DNA from: Streptomyces filamentosus
GTDB lineage: Bacteria > Actinomycetota > Actinomycetes > Streptomycetales > Streptomycetaceae
Assembly (NCBI RefSeq): GCF_014654895.1
Contig: NZ_BNBE01000001.1
Coordinates: 2,108,001-2,172,000 of the forward strand
Length of the DNA stretch: 64,000 nt
Direction of reading: 5' to 3'
Within the stretch, counting starts at the first letter, position 1. Every line of letters starts with the position of its first letter. The position numbers and the translations under genes are program-made. Under the pieces are notes generated by a model, which was given only the letters and a program-made list of their open reading frames with translations, did not search any database and had not been told where the DNA came from. Below are positions 32,444 through 40,514 of the stretch, piece by piece.

Positions 32444-33556
32444 TCACGAGGTGGCGGGCGCCGGGCCGTCGAGGGCCGACCAGGTGCGGTCGGGGTGGGC
32501 GGCGAAGGCGTCCGCGACGCGGGTGCGCCAGGTCGGGCGTTCGGGGCGCGGCGGCGGCTGGGCCCCCGGGGCGGCCTTCCGGGCGGTCTCGCGGCGGCAG
32601 GGAGCGCAATGGGTCTCGTCGCCGAGCGGGCGGAAGGCGTGCGGCTCCCCCGGCCCCGCGCAGTCGACGAGCGCGCCGGGTGCGGGGCGGGGGGCCTCCC
32701 CGAGCGGGGGTTCCGTCCGCTCCTGCGGGAGCTTCTCCGTCAGGCGGTGCCGGAGGAACCCCACCGCCGAGTGGACGCCGGTGCGGGGCAGGTGGGCCGT
32801 CAGCGCGTGCCGGAGGTCGTCGGGTGTGATCCCGCGCCTGAGCCATTCCGCCGCCATCGCGGCGAGCCCGCGCGCCTCGCGGACCCCGAGGAGCAGGTCG
32901 CGGTGTTCGCGGCGGAGGGAGAGCAGGAGGTGTTCGGCCTGGGCGAGCCGGGGGTCTGCGGGAGCGGGTGACTCGGCGGCAGTTGGCTCGGGGGCGGAGG
33001 ACTCGGGGGCGGGTGATTTGGGGGCGGGTGGCACGGGTGCCTCACCCTCGTCCTCGCCCTCGCTCCCATCCCCGTTCTCCTTTTGCCGGGAGGGCGTTCG
33101 CGGGGGTTCTTCGGTGGGTGGGTGGGGGGTGTTCTTCTTCTCCCCGTCTTCTTCCTGGGGAGAGTCACCGGGCTCCGGTGGGGTCGGTCCGCCGACCATC
33201 GGTTCGCGCACGGTCGGTGACCGGTCGCCGTCGCGCACCCCCGCCGCCTCCTCGCGCCCGAGGGGGATGTTCGCGAGGAGCTGTTCGGTGATCCAGCGGC
33301 CCCTGTCGCCCTGCCACCGCCACTCGTGCAGATATCCGCACGCGGCGAGGCATTCCTTCGCCTTCTGGTACGCCCGGGGCTTCATGCCCAGGTCGACGGC
33401 GTGCTCACCCAGGGGTTTGGCGGTGGCCGCGCTCTCGGGGAGTCCCTGGACGTGGAGGACGAGGATCTTCGCGTCGCTCGTCAGCCGGCGGTTCCGGATG
33501 ACACTGTGCGCGGCCTTCGTGTACGCCGAAACCGGCGCGATAGCATGCCGAAGCAT
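32444..33556 (-). CDS. Helix-turn-helix protein with long acidic linker
   Basis: A 370-residue protein. The N-terminal ~95 residues read as a winged-helix domain like those of plasmid-type replication or regulatory proteins (AYTKAAHSVIRNRRLTSDAKILVLHVQGL, PLGEHAVDLGMKPRAYQKAKECLAACGYLHEWRW). Residues ~110-210 are a disordered E/P/D-rich linker. A helical domain follows (LLLSLRREHRDLLLGVREARGLAAMAAEWLRRG), and the C-terminus has CAPCRRE and an earlier C residue (VDCAGPGEPHAFRPLGDETHCAPCR), a plausible zinc-binding site. Such proteins are frequent near integrated elements. No other element gene is present here. Confidence 0.75.
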   Translation of the reverse strand: MLRHAIAPVSAYTKAAHSVIRNRRLTSDAKILVLHVQGLPESAATAKPLGEHAVDLGMKPRAYQKAKECLAACGYLHEWRWQGDRGRWITEQLLANIPLGREEAAGVRDGDRSPTVREPMVGGPTPPEPGDSPQEEDGEKKNTPHPPTEEPPRTPSRQKENGDGSEGEDEGEAPVPPAPKSPAPESSAPEPTAAESPAPADPRLAQAEHLLLSLRREHRDLLLGVREARGLAAMAAEWLRRGITPDDLRHALTAHLPRTGVHSAVGFLRHRLTEKLPQERTEPPLGEAPRPAPGALVDCAGPGEPHAFRPLGDETHCAPCRRETARKAAPGAQPPPRPERPTWRTRVADAFAAHPDRTWSALDGPAPATS

Positions 33557-33654
33557 TTCTGGTGGACCTCTGTCTTCCACTGGTGATGAAGGCCCTCGGT
33601 TAGGTGTTGGCGCACCGCCGGGGGCCGCTCCTTTTACGGAGCGTGACGTTTCCG

Positions 33655-34065
33655 TCACCGTAGCGCAGACTCCACCGCCCGATGCAACAACTCTCCCTCC
33701 ACGAACGGATCTTCGAGCGTCGGGAGAGACCTCCAGCCCAGCGGCCACGTCGTCCCGCCGAACGCGGGGATCCCGACGTACGACTCGCTCCGGCCGCCCC
33801 CGTACAGCGCCCGCGTCGGCGCCGGCCACGAGAAGGCGGCGGCCGTGCCCGGTGCCAGCAGGAAGTAGACGTTCCGCTCCCGCGTGGCCTCCCGCACGAT
33901 CGGCCCCGCCTGGAATCCCGTGAACGCCATGAGGTCGTACGCGACCTCCTCCCCCAGGTACCCGCCGATCCGCACGGCGTCGAAGTGCACGCCCGCGAGC
34001 CGTAGGGCGTGACCGGATGCGGGGACCCAGGAGGGGGCGGTGACAAGCGACTTGCTCAGATTCAT
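33655..34065 (-). CDS. Hypothetical protein next to XRE/DUF397 module
   Basis: A 136-residue soluble protein (MNLSKSLVTAPSWVPASGHALRLAGVHFDAVRIGGYLGEEVAYDL..), ending with FGGTTWPLGWRSLPTLEDPFVEGELLHRAV. It is of the type commonly found divergent from XRE/DUF397 pairs in Streptomyces. No catalytic motif is visible. The start at 34065 is chosen over an upstream ATG (34107) that would read into the divergent promoter region. Confidence 0.7.
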   Translation of the reverse strand: MNLSKSLVTAPSWVPASGHALRLAGVHFDAVRIGGYLGEEVAYDLMAFTGFQAGPIVREATRERNVYFLLAPGTAAAFSWPAPTRALYGGGRSESYVGIPAFGGTTWPLGWRSLPTLEDPFVEGELLHRAVESALR

Positions 34066-34147
34066 GCGACCAGCTTTGTGGGCGTGGTCTGCTGTTTCCA
34101 GGGACACAGTGAGGTTGTGCAGGACTGTGCACTCGGGAAGGCGGGGT

Positions 34148-34966
34148 GTGAACGAGAAGACCGAACAGGGCGTCGGTGCCGCGAAAACCTTCGGGATGAT
34201 GCTGCGGTTCTATCGCGAGCGGGCCAAGCTCTCTCAGGAGGCCGTGGGCAAGGCGACCGGCTATTCCAAGTCCCAGGTGGCCATGATCGAGCGTGGGCTG
34301 CGCCATCCGAAGGGCGAATTCGTGCCGATCGTGGATCCACTGCTGGGTGCACAAGGTGCACTGCTGAAGCTTGCGGAGCAAGTCGTCACGAGTGGTGTCG
34401 CGGCCTGGTTCGAGGACTATCTGGAGGAGGAGAAGAAAGCCGTCGGCATCCACAAGTACGACTGCCATCTGATCCCTGGGCTGCTCCAGACCCATGAGTA
34501 TGCCCGGGCCGTCTTCCACAGCGCCGTCCCGCCCATGGAGGACGACGACATAGACGTGCATGTCGCGGCTCGGATCAAGCGACAGGAGTTGTTCTTCCGG
34601 AAGCCCGCCCCCTTGGTGACCTTCGTACTGGAGCAATCCGCCCTCACCAAGCCACTCGGCGGCCCCGAGGTGCTGCGGAAGAACCTGCTGCACGTACGCG
34701 AGTACGCGGATCTCCGCAACGTGAGCATCCAGGTCATGCCTGGCGGCCAGTGGACCCACGCCGGGCTGAGTGGCTCTTTCACGGTCCTGGAGACCAACGA
34801 GCACCGCGGCCGCCTCATCTATGTGGAGGGCCAGGTCGGACGATACTTTGTGACCGAACCGCCGGACGTGGCAGTCGTCGCCGCTCGCTACAGCGAGTTG
34901 AGGGCCCAGTCCCTCACCCCGGAGGACTCCGCACGACTCATCGAGAAGATGGCACAGGAACTGTGA
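34148..34966 (+). CDS. XRE-family regulator with DUF5753 domain
   Basis: A 272-residue protein. Residues ~10-70 form an XRE helix-turn-helix (LRFYRERAKLSQEAVGKATGYSKSQVAMIERGLRHP). Residues ~95-270 are the DUF5753 domain (WFEDYLEEEKKAVGIHKYDCHLIPGLLQTHEYARAVF, PLVTFVLEQSALTKPLGG, NVSIQVMPGGQWTHAGLSGSFTVLE). It starts with GTG at 34148, with GGGAAGG upstream. Its stop overlaps the DUF397 start (GTGA). In this common Streptomyces module the small partner binds and modulates the regulator; roles range from development to antibiotic control. Confidence 0.93.
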   Translation: MNEKTEQGVGAAKTFGMMLRFYRERAKLSQEAVGKATGYSKSQVAMIERGLRHPKGEFVPIVDPLLGAQGALLKLAEQVVTSGVAAWFEDYLEEEKKAVGIHKYDCHLIPGLLQTHEYARAVFHSAVPPMEDDDIDVHVAARIKRQELFFRKPAPLVTFVLEQSALTKPLGGPEVLRKNLLHVREYADLRNVSIQVMPGGQWTHAGLSGSFTVLETNEHRGRLIYVEGQVGRYFVTEPPDVAVVAARYSELRAQSLTPEDSARLIEKMAQEL

Positions 34967-35139
34967 GCACTGATCTCAAGTGGTTCAAGAGCAGCTACAG
35001 CAGCGAACAGGGCGGTGACTGCGTCGAGGTCGCCACCGGTGTGCACCTTGTGCACGTCCGGGACTCCAAGGACACCGCCCTGCCCTCCCTCTCCGTCTCG
35101 CCCTCCGCCTGGGACGCCTTTCTCCAGCGCGTGAAGTAG
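34963..35139 (+). CDS. DUF397-family small protein
   Basis: A 58-residue protein with the full DUF397 signature: LKWFKSSYSSEQGGDCVEVA at the start, then VHVRDSKDTALPSLSVSPSAWDAFL. The GTG start lies within a 4-base overlap with the XRE gene, so it is made in step with it. Family members act as partners or antagonists of the adjacent XRE/DUF5753 protein (WhiJ-like systems). A strong hairpin follows the stop. Confidence 0.93.
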   Translation: MSTDLKWFKSSYSSEQGGDCVEVATGVHLVHVRDSKDTALPSLSVSPSAWDAFLQRVK

Positions 35140-35156
35140 CCGGCGGGCAGCGCACA

Positions 35157-35187
35157 GGGCCTCCACCCCAGGTCGGGGTGGAGGCCC
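35157..35187. terminator. 13-bp-stem terminator hairpin
   Basis: GGGCCTCCACCCC (35157-35169) pairs perfectly with GGGGTGGAGGCCC (35175-35187) around AGGTC. It lies between the DUF397 gene and the convergent secreted protein gene, and can serve both. Confidence 0.85.
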
Positions 35188-35204
35188 TTCTCGTGCGCGG
35201 TGGA

Positions 35205-36410
35205 TCAGAAGTTGCCGTTCAGGTCGGCCCAGTCCGCGTAGGGGGCGGCGATGCCGGGCTGGAAGCCGGGCGTGGCCTTGCCGAGGTAGTCGGTCTCGAC
35301 GCCGGCGCGGGTGATGGCGACGAGGTCGTTGTTGCCGTCCGCGCTGTAGTCGCCGTTCGCGAGGAAGGAGGACATGCCGCTCCAGCCGCCGCCGATGAGG
35401 ACGCGGCTGCCGAGGGCGCTGGGCTTGCCCGGGTACAGGTACAGGCGGCCGGAGGACGTCTCGCGGCCGAGGAGGTCGGCCTTGCCGTCCTTGTTCATGT
35501 CGCCGAAGCCGATCAGGGCGTTCATGCCGTTCCAGCCGCCCGCGCCGATCAGCACGCGGCTGCCGAGGCCGGGGGTGGTGCCGCCCTTGCCCGGGTACAT
35601 CCACAGCTTGCCGGTGGACTTCTCGACGGCGAGGAGGTCGGAGAGGCTGTCGCCGTTCATGTCGCCGAAGGCGGTGAGCTGGGTCATGGCGTTCCAGCCG
35701 CCCGCGCCGATCAGCAGACGGGTGCCGAAGCCGGGGGTGGTGCCCTTGCCCGGGTACAGCCACAGCTTGCCGGTGGCGCCCTCGCGGGCGATCACGTCCT
35801 CCTTGCCGTCGCCGGTGAAGTCACCGTGGCGGGTGAGGGCGCTCATGGCGTTCCAGCCGCCGGCGCCGATCAGCTTGCCGGTGCCGTCGCCGGGCAGGAA
35901 CCACAGGCGGCCGGCCTTGTCGCGGGTGAGGACGTCCGCCGTCCTGTCGGCGTTGAAGTCGCCGAAGGAGGGGGCGGTGGCCTGCGGGTCGGCGTGCCAC
36001 TCCGGGTACGCGTCGAGGCCGGTGCACTCGCGCTCGGTGGCGACGAGGCGCAGCGAGCTGACCGAGGTGCTGCCGGGGCCGCCCCACTCGGTGCCGGACG
36101 GGTTCGGGTCGATCTGCCAGACGTCGCCCGCGTAACCGTAGTTCGGGTCGTTGTGGAGGCAGGCGAACTTGTTGGTGCGGTTGGAGACCGAGCGGAACTG
36201 GTTGTCCCAGGCTCCGAGCGTCGCGACGCTCACGTTGGTCTTGTACATGGTGCCGGTGGCGTTGTCCGTCTTCCAGGCACAGAAGTAGCCCGACGGGCAG
36301 TCGCTCGCCGCCGCCTGGGCGGGCGCCGCGCCCGCGCCCAGGACGCCGAGCGTGGTGAGGCCGAGGGCCGTGGCCGTGGCGGCCAGGCGTCGGCGCAGAG
36401 TGGTGCGCAT
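35205..36410 (-). CDS. Secreted I36 inhibitor-like / FG-GAP repeat protein A
   Basis: A 401-residue exported protein: signal peptide to ..AAPAQA, then a peptidase-inhibitor I36-like domain (CPSGYFCAWKTDNATGTM, LGAWDNQFRSVSNRT, Cys-rich; residues ~38-130), then five FG-GAP/VCBS units, each with a D-x-N/T-x-D calcium loop (GDFNADRTADVL, GDFTGDGKEDVI, GDMNGDSLSDLL, GDMNKDGKADLL, GDYSADGNNDLV). The layout fits a small beta-propeller joined to an inhibitor-like head. The start at 36410 is followed by the Arg-rich n-region. It is the downstream member of a tandem pair, with a conserved inverted repeat in its leader. Confidence 0.88.
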   Translation of the reverse strand: MRTTLRRRLAATATALGLTTLGVLGAGAAPAQAAASDCPSGYFCAWKTDNATGTMYKTNVSVATLGAWDNQFRSVSNRTNKFACLHNDPNYGYAGDVWQIDPNPSGTEWGGPGSTSVSSLRLVATERECTGLDAYPEWHADPQATAPSFGDFNADRTADVLTRDKAGRLWFLPGDGTGKLIGAGGWNAMSALTRHGDFTGDGKEDVIAREGATGKLWLYPGKGTTPGFGTRLLIGAGGWNAMTQLTAFGDMNGDSLSDLLAVEKSTGKLWMYPGKGGTTPGLGSRVLIGAGGWNGMNALIGFGDMNKDGKADLLGRETSSGRLYLYPGKPSALGSRVLIGGGWSGMSSFLANGDYSADGNNDLVAITRAGVETDYLGKATPGFQPGIAAPYADWADLNGNF

Positions 36411-36433
36411 GTGCTGTGTTCCCTCCGAAATGA

Positions 36434-36475
36434 ACGGCGCGGAGACGTCGGTGGGGGGATCGCTCGACGCGCCGT
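36434..36475 (-). promoter_or_regulatory. Conserved leader inverted repeat, gene A
   Basis: ACGGCGCG (36434-36441) and CGCGCCGT (36468-36475) face each other 24-65 bases upstream of the start. They are followed on the - strand by TCGGAGGG, the ribosome site. The same arrangement precedes the paralogue at 37971-38015. Confidence 0.6.
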
Positions 36476-36597
36476 GGCACGGAAATGTACCCCGTCGCGG
36501 AGAGAGGTCCGCCAGGGGGGTGGGGGGAGGGAGGGAAGGGGGCGCCCCCGGTCCCTCCGGGGGCGCGGGGGAGGGAGCCGGGGGCGTCGGGGAGGTG

Positions 36598-37950
36598 TCA
36601 GAAGACGGTGTCCATGTCGTTCCAGGTGCGGTCCCGGCCATCCCAGTACCCGGGGTGGAAGGTGCCGTTCCCCTTGCCCAGGTAGACCATGAGGCAGCCG
36701 GAGTAGGAGCAGTCGGTGCTCCGGAAGGCGCTGTTGCTGAGGGCGATGAAGTCGTTGACGCCGTCGAGGCCGCTGTCGCCGACGCCGACGAGGCGCGCCA
36801 TCGCGTTCCAGCCCCCGCCGAGGAGGACGCGGGAGCCGAGGGCGCCGGTCCTGCCGGGGTACAGGTACAGCTTGCCGGTGGCGGGGTGGCGGGCGAGGAG
36901 GTCGGCCTTGCCGTCGCCGGTGACGTCGCCGGGGGCGGTGAGGGCGTCCATGGCGGTCCAGCCGCCCGTGCCGATCAGCTTGCGCGCGCCGAAGGTGCCG
37001 GAGGTCGTACCGGTGCCCGGGTACAGCCACAGCTTGCCGGTGGACTTCTCGACGGCGAGGAGGTCGGCGCGGTTGTCGCCGGTCAGGTCGCCGAGGGCGG
37101 TGATGCGGGTGAGGGCGTTCCAGCCGCCGGTGCCGACGAGCCTGCGGGTGCCGAGCGTTCCGGAGGCCGTACCGGTGCCGGGGTAGAGCCACAGCTTGCC
37201 GGTGGACGCCTCGCGGGCGATCACGTCCTCCTTGCCGTCGCCGGTGAAGTCGCCGTGGCGGGTGAGCGCGTTCATCGCGTTCCAGCCGCCGCCGATCAGC
37301 TTGCCGGTGCCGTCGCCGGGCAGGAACCACAGGCGGCCGACCTCGTCGCGGGCGAGGAGGTCGGCCTCGTCGTCGCCATTGAGATTGGCGAAGGACGAAC
37401 GGCCGGCCGGGTTCGGCTCCGCCTCCCACGTCGGGTACGCGGGGCCGTAGCACTCGCGCTCGGTCGGGACGAACTTCAGCGAGCTGACCGACTTGCCGAT
37501 GTAGCCCCACTCGGTGCCGGCCGGGTCGGGCGCCTGCGAGCCGATGCTCCAGTACGAGGTTTTGTAGCCGGGCTCGTCGTACGCGCAGACCCACTGGGTG
37601 GTGCGGTTGGAGACGGCGTTGATCTGGCCGTCCCAGGCGCCGAGCGTCGACATGCTCCCGGTGAGCTTGAGCATCTCGCCGGTGGCGTGGTCGGTCTTCC
37701 AGGCGCAGAAGTAGCCCTTCGGGCAGTCGCTCGGGGCCGCCTGCGCCGGGGCGGCGGCCGGGCCGAGCGCGGTCAGGGCGGTGAGCGCGGTCAGGGCCGT
37801 GAGCACGGCGAGCCCGCGCGCGGCGGGCCGGACGGCCTGGGCCGCCGGGGCCCGGCTGTCGGCCTGGGTGTCGGCCTGGGCGTGGGCTCCGGCCCGGACG
37901 GTGGCGCGGGGCGCCGGACCGCGGCGGTGCGGTCGGAACAGCAGAGACAT
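36598..37950 (-). CDS. Secreted I36 inhibitor-like / FG-GAP repeat protein B
   Basis: A 450-residue paralogue of the downstream gene. The long n-region (~45 residues) precedes a hydrophobic core built of LTA repeats and ends ..AAAPAQA. The I36-like domain follows (CPKGYFCAWKTDHATGEM, LGAWDGQINAVSNRT), then FG-GAP units (ANLNGDDEADLL, GDFTGDGKEDVI, GDLTGDNRADLL, GDVTGDGKADLL and a degenerate GDSGLDGVNDFI). A Cys pair insert (STDCSYSGCLMVYLG) near the C-terminus is absent from protein A. Both proteins probably arose by tandem duplication and act outside the cell. Confidence 0.87.
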   Translation of the reverse strand: MSLLFRPHRRGPAPRATVRAGAHAQADTQADSRAPAAQAVRPAARGLAVLTALTALTALTALGPAAAPAQAAPSDCPKGYFCAWKTDHATGEMLKLTGSMSTLGAWDGQINAVSNRTTQWVCAYDEPGYKTSYWSIGSQAPDPAGTEWGYIGKSVSSLKFVPTERECYGPAYPTWEAEPNPAGRSSFANLNGDDEADLLARDEVGRLWFLPGDGTGKLIGGGWNAMNALTRHGDFTGDGKEDVIAREASTGKLWLYPGTGTASGTLGTRRLVGTGGWNALTRITALGDLTGDNRADLLAVEKSTGKLWLYPGTGTTSGTFGARKLIGTGGWTAMDALTAPGDVTGDGKADLLARHPATGKLYLYPGRTGALGSRVLLGGGWNAMARLVGVGDSGLDGVNDFIALSNSAFRSTDCSYSGCLMVYLGKGNGTFHPGYWDGRDRTWNDMDTVF

Positions 37951-37970
37951 GTGTGGATTCCCCTCCGAGT

Positions 37971-38015
37971 ACGGCGCGGAGCCGGGCCCCTGGGCCCTTC
38001 CTCTCGACACGCCGT
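37971..38015 (-). promoter_or_regulatory. Conserved leader inverted repeat, gene B
   Basis: ACGGCGCG (37971-37978) and CACGCCGT (38008-38015) repeat the arrangement seen before gene A, with the same TCGGAGGG ribosome site. Conservation outside the coding region suggests shared control. Confidence 0.6.
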
Positions 38016-38128
38016 GGGAGGGACCGTACCGCGTGGGGCGCGGGGGGCCCACAGGGGGCCCGCGAGAGGCCCGACCTGCGGCGATCGGCCCGGCCCGATG
38101 GCGGTCGGACCGGCCGGCGACGGTCGGG

Positions 38129-38497
38129 TCAGCCCGCGGTCGGGTCCGCGTCGCGCATGCCGGGGAAGCCGTAGCCCTCCGTCTCGTCCCAGTCGACGTC
38201 GAGGTCGTCCATGTGGACGTGCCACCGTGCGTCCGGCAGCGCCCGGCGCAGTTCGGTCACCGCGTCCAGGACGTGGACCATGACGGGCACCACCCGGTCC
38301 GGGTCGAAGGGCAGCTTCGTGGAGCCCGCCAGGATCCCGTCCGGTTCGCCGCCGCCGTCCCCGTAGAGGTGGAGGCTCTCCTCGTCCTCGTACGGGAACG
38401 CGGCCAGGTGCCCGGCGGCGACGCGCTCGACGGCCGCCGTCTCGGCCTCCGTCAGGGGGTACGGGCGGTGGGCGGAGTAGTACAGGGAGACGCTCAT
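38129..38497 (-). CDS. Conserved hypothetical protein
   Basis: A 122-residue acidic cytoplasmic protein (MSVSLYYSAHRPYPLTEAETAAVERVAAGHL..). It is rich in Asp/Glu toward the end (MDDLDVDWDETEGYGFPGM). It has the look of the small Streptomyces proteins of unknown function that have a mixed alpha/beta fold. No signal or membrane segment. It follows the alpha/beta hydrolase on the same strand after about 75 bases. Confidence 0.72.
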   Translation of the reverse strand: MSVSLYYSAHRPYPLTEAETAAVERVAAGHLAAFPYEDEESLHLYGDGGGEPDGILAGSTKLPFDPDRVVPVMVHVLDAVTELRRALPDARWHVHMDDLDVDWDETEGYGFPGMRDADPTAG

Positions 38498-38573
38498 GGG
38501 ACGGACGGTACGGGAGGGGTACGACAGCGGGCGGGGCGGCGAGGGGCGGCGCTCCGTGGGCGGCCCGGGAGTG

Positions 38574-39575
38574 TCAGGTGGTCAGGGCGCCGGTCAGGAA
38601 GGGGGTGACCGCTTCCGCCCACGCCTCCGGGTGGGTGTAGTGGAGGAGGTGACCGGCATCGGGGATCTCCGCGTACGCCCCGCGGGGGAGGACGCGGACC
38701 ATCTCCTGGGCCTCGGCGCGGCCCAGTTCGCCGTCGAGGCCGCGGACGACCAGGGTGGGGCAGCGGACCTGGGCGAGGGAGTCCCAGTGGGCGTCGTGCA
38801 CCCAGGTCTCGCGGGAGGTGAGCATCTGGGCGGGGTCGAAGACGGGGTGCCAGCCGTCCGGGCGCTCGGTCATCACCTCGGCGAAGAAGGCGCCCCGCGC
38901 CGGGTTCGGCGTCTCGACCCACGGGTCCTCCGCGCCGAACCAGCGGTGGACGGCCTCCGGCGACGGGAAGGGCGCGGGCCAGCCGGCGAACCAGTCCTGC
39001 CAGGCGCGCTGCGAGGCCGCGCCGAGCGCGGACGCCCGCATGTCGCAGATGACCAGGGCGCCGACCAGGTCCGGGCGTTCGGCGGCCAGCTGCCAGGCGG
39101 TGAGCGCGCCCATGGAGTGGCCGACGAGGGTGACGGGGGCGAGGCCGAGCCGTTCGACGACGGCCGCCGCGTCGGCCACGTACGCCTCGCGCGTGAACGG
39201 GCCGCCGGGCGGCTTCGCGGCGGCGCCGTGGCCGCGCTGGTCGAGCGCGATCACGCGGTGCCGGCCCGGGCCCTCCGCGAGGAGGCGCGCGGCGGGGGCC
39301 CAGTGGCCCGCGTGGCCCATCAGGCCGTGGAGCAGTAAGACCGGGGCGGTGTCCGCGGGCGCGGAGGAGTCGGAGGGCACGGAGGAGGGCACGGCGGGCG
39401 CGGGGGCCGCCGGGCGGTCCTCCGGGGCGGAGGGCTGGCGGGCGATGGCGACCGGCGGGCGCGCGGGCGTCCGGGCTCCGGGCCCGGCCCCCTCGCGGGG
39501 CCCGCCCTCGGCCGTGAAGTCCAAGGCCGCCAGCCGGATGCCGTCGGCTCCGGTGACGTCGAGTCGTCGCGCCAT
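38574..39575 (-). CDS. Alpha/beta hydrolase
   Basis: A 333-residue alpha/beta-hydrolase. The oxyanion region is VLLLHGLMGHAGHW, the nucleophile elbow is LVGHSMGALTAW, and the catalytic His is in IPDAGHLLHYTHPEAW; the likely acid is in VVRGLDGELG. Between strand 1 and the oxyanion loop an unusual A/P-rich insert of about 45 residues occurs. The start at 39575 has GGGGG 9 bases upstream. A LexA-like box lies 42 bases before it, so stress induction is possible. Substrate unknown; esterase, lipase or haloalkane-type activities are all possible. Confidence 0.87.
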   Translation of the reverse strand: MARRLDVTGADGIRLAALDFTAEGGPREGAGPGARTPARPPVAIARQPSAPEDRPAAPAPAVPSSVPSDSSAPADTAPVLLLHGLMGHAGHWAPAARLLAEGPGRHRVIALDQRGHGAAAKPPGGPFTREAYVADAAAVVERLGLAPVTLVGHSMGALTAWQLAAERPDLVGALVICDMRASALGAASQRAWQDWFAGWPAPFPSPEAVHRWFGAEDPWVETPNPARGAFFAEVMTERPDGWHPVFDPAQMLTSRETWVHDAHWDSLAQVRCPTLVVRGLDGELGRAEAQEMVRVLPRGAYAEIPDAGHLLHYTHPEAWAEAVTPFLTGALTT

Positions 39576-39616
39576 GTTCTGGCACCCCCTCTTTCCCGTC
39601 GAACCCCGCCAGACTA

Positions 39617-39632
39617 TCGAACCCACATTCGA
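39617..39632. promoter_or_regulatory. LexA/SOS-like box
   Basis: TCGAACCCACATTCGA differs from the actinobacterial SOS consensus TCGAAC-N4-GTTCGA by one base. It overlaps a candidate -10 (TAGTCT on the - strand) of the alpha/beta hydrolase. The identification rests on sequence match only. Confidence 0.5.
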
Positions 39633-39684
39633 AAATGCGCTTCTGCCACCCAACACCCCTCGTTCGAGTGACAGGGCTCAAGGA

Positions 39685-39830
39685 TTGACGAGCGCTGCCG
39701 AGGGGAGATCTTCAACGGGAGGCGGACCGCTCGGGGAAAACGGTCCGAGGGGACCGACCTTGAGAGCTCGGGGCTCCAGGTCGGAACAGGGGAGGACAGG
39801 CCCCGGCGCCACAGAGCGCCGGGGCCCTCT
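39685..39830 (+). ncRNA. Candidate structured small RNA
   Basis: Three consecutive stem-loops lie in a gene-free region: CGGACCG/CGGTCCG (39723-39747), CCGACCT/AGGTCGG with an inner GAGC/GCTC (39754-39784), and GGCCCCGGCGC/GCGCCGGGGCC (39799-39826), the last terminator-like and followed by CTCTGTCTTCC. TTGACG at 39685 could be a -35, but no good -10 follows, so the 5' end is unknown. Strand is inferred from the position of the last hairpin. No family is recognised. Confidence 0.45.
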
Positions 39831-40448
39831 GTCTTCCGGGACGGCAACGGCCCACCGGGCGCCGCCGACTGACGGCCCGTCCGTCGGAGCGTCCGCCCCT
39901 CCGGACGAGTCGCCGCCGGACAAGTCGCCGCCGGAGTCGGATCCTGACGGGCCGTCGAAGCCGGATCCGGGCGGGTCGCCGGAGCCGGACCCCGGCGGCC
40001 GTCCGGGCGGGCTCCGGCCGGGTTCGTCCGTCGCATGCCCCTCCCCTCGCCGCCGCGTTCCGCCTCAGCGTGGCACGCCAAGGGCGCGGCCGTGGCCATT
40101 CCGGCGTAAATCGGGTCCCCCGGCGGACAGTCGAAGCGGTTCCGTGACCTTCCGGCCCTCCGGCCCTCCGGCCCCCGGGCCCATGCGGGGGCCCCGGGGG
40201 GCCCGAGGCGACCCGGGGGGGGTCGAGGCGACCCGGGGAGCCCGGGTCGCGGAGGGCCTGCACGAGCGCCCTCGCGCCCTACGCGCGGCGGTACGGGGCG
40301 GGGTACGGGCGCCGGCGCGCCTGCGGGGACAGGTGCGGGGGCGGGGGCAGGGACGGGCACGCACGCGGGTACGGGTCCGGGCGCGCCCGCAGGGACGGGC
40401 ACGGGCACACCCGCAGGGACGGGCACGGTCGCGGCCGCAGTGGGACGC
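39831..40448. other. Gene-free, repeat-rich intergenic DNA
   Basis: About 620 bases hold no convincing gene. There is a P/D/S/G-type coding-like stretch near 39890-40020 on the + strand without a start or ribosome site. A run of GGGACGGGCACGG units lies near 40330-40430. Frames open across it lack codon bias and homology-like composition. Confidence 0.5.
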
Positions 40449-40487
40449 GTGGGGGCGGGGGCGCGTGCGATACGCCCCCGCCCCCAC
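40449..40487. terminator. 15-bp-stem terminator downstream of the DtxR-family gene
   Basis: GTGGGGGCGGGGGCG (40449-40463) pairs perfectly with CGCCCCCGCCCCCAC (40473-40487), loop of 9 bases, 28 bases past the stop of the leftward repressor gene. Confidence 0.85.
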
Positions 40488-40514
40488 TCGTCCTACTGTC
40501 CGCCCGTATCGCCC

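Noticed and set aside
32444..35139. Integrated element or prophage suggested by the HTH and XRE proteins
   Set aside because: No integrase, attachment-site repeats, tRNA end or replication genes are present; XRE/DUF397 modules are ordinary core genes in Streptomyces.
39614..40426. A leftward frame of V/P repeats and mixed sequence in the gap
   Set aside because: Simple-repeat origin, no ribosome site, and no codon bias; the structured RNA signal explains part of the same DNA better.
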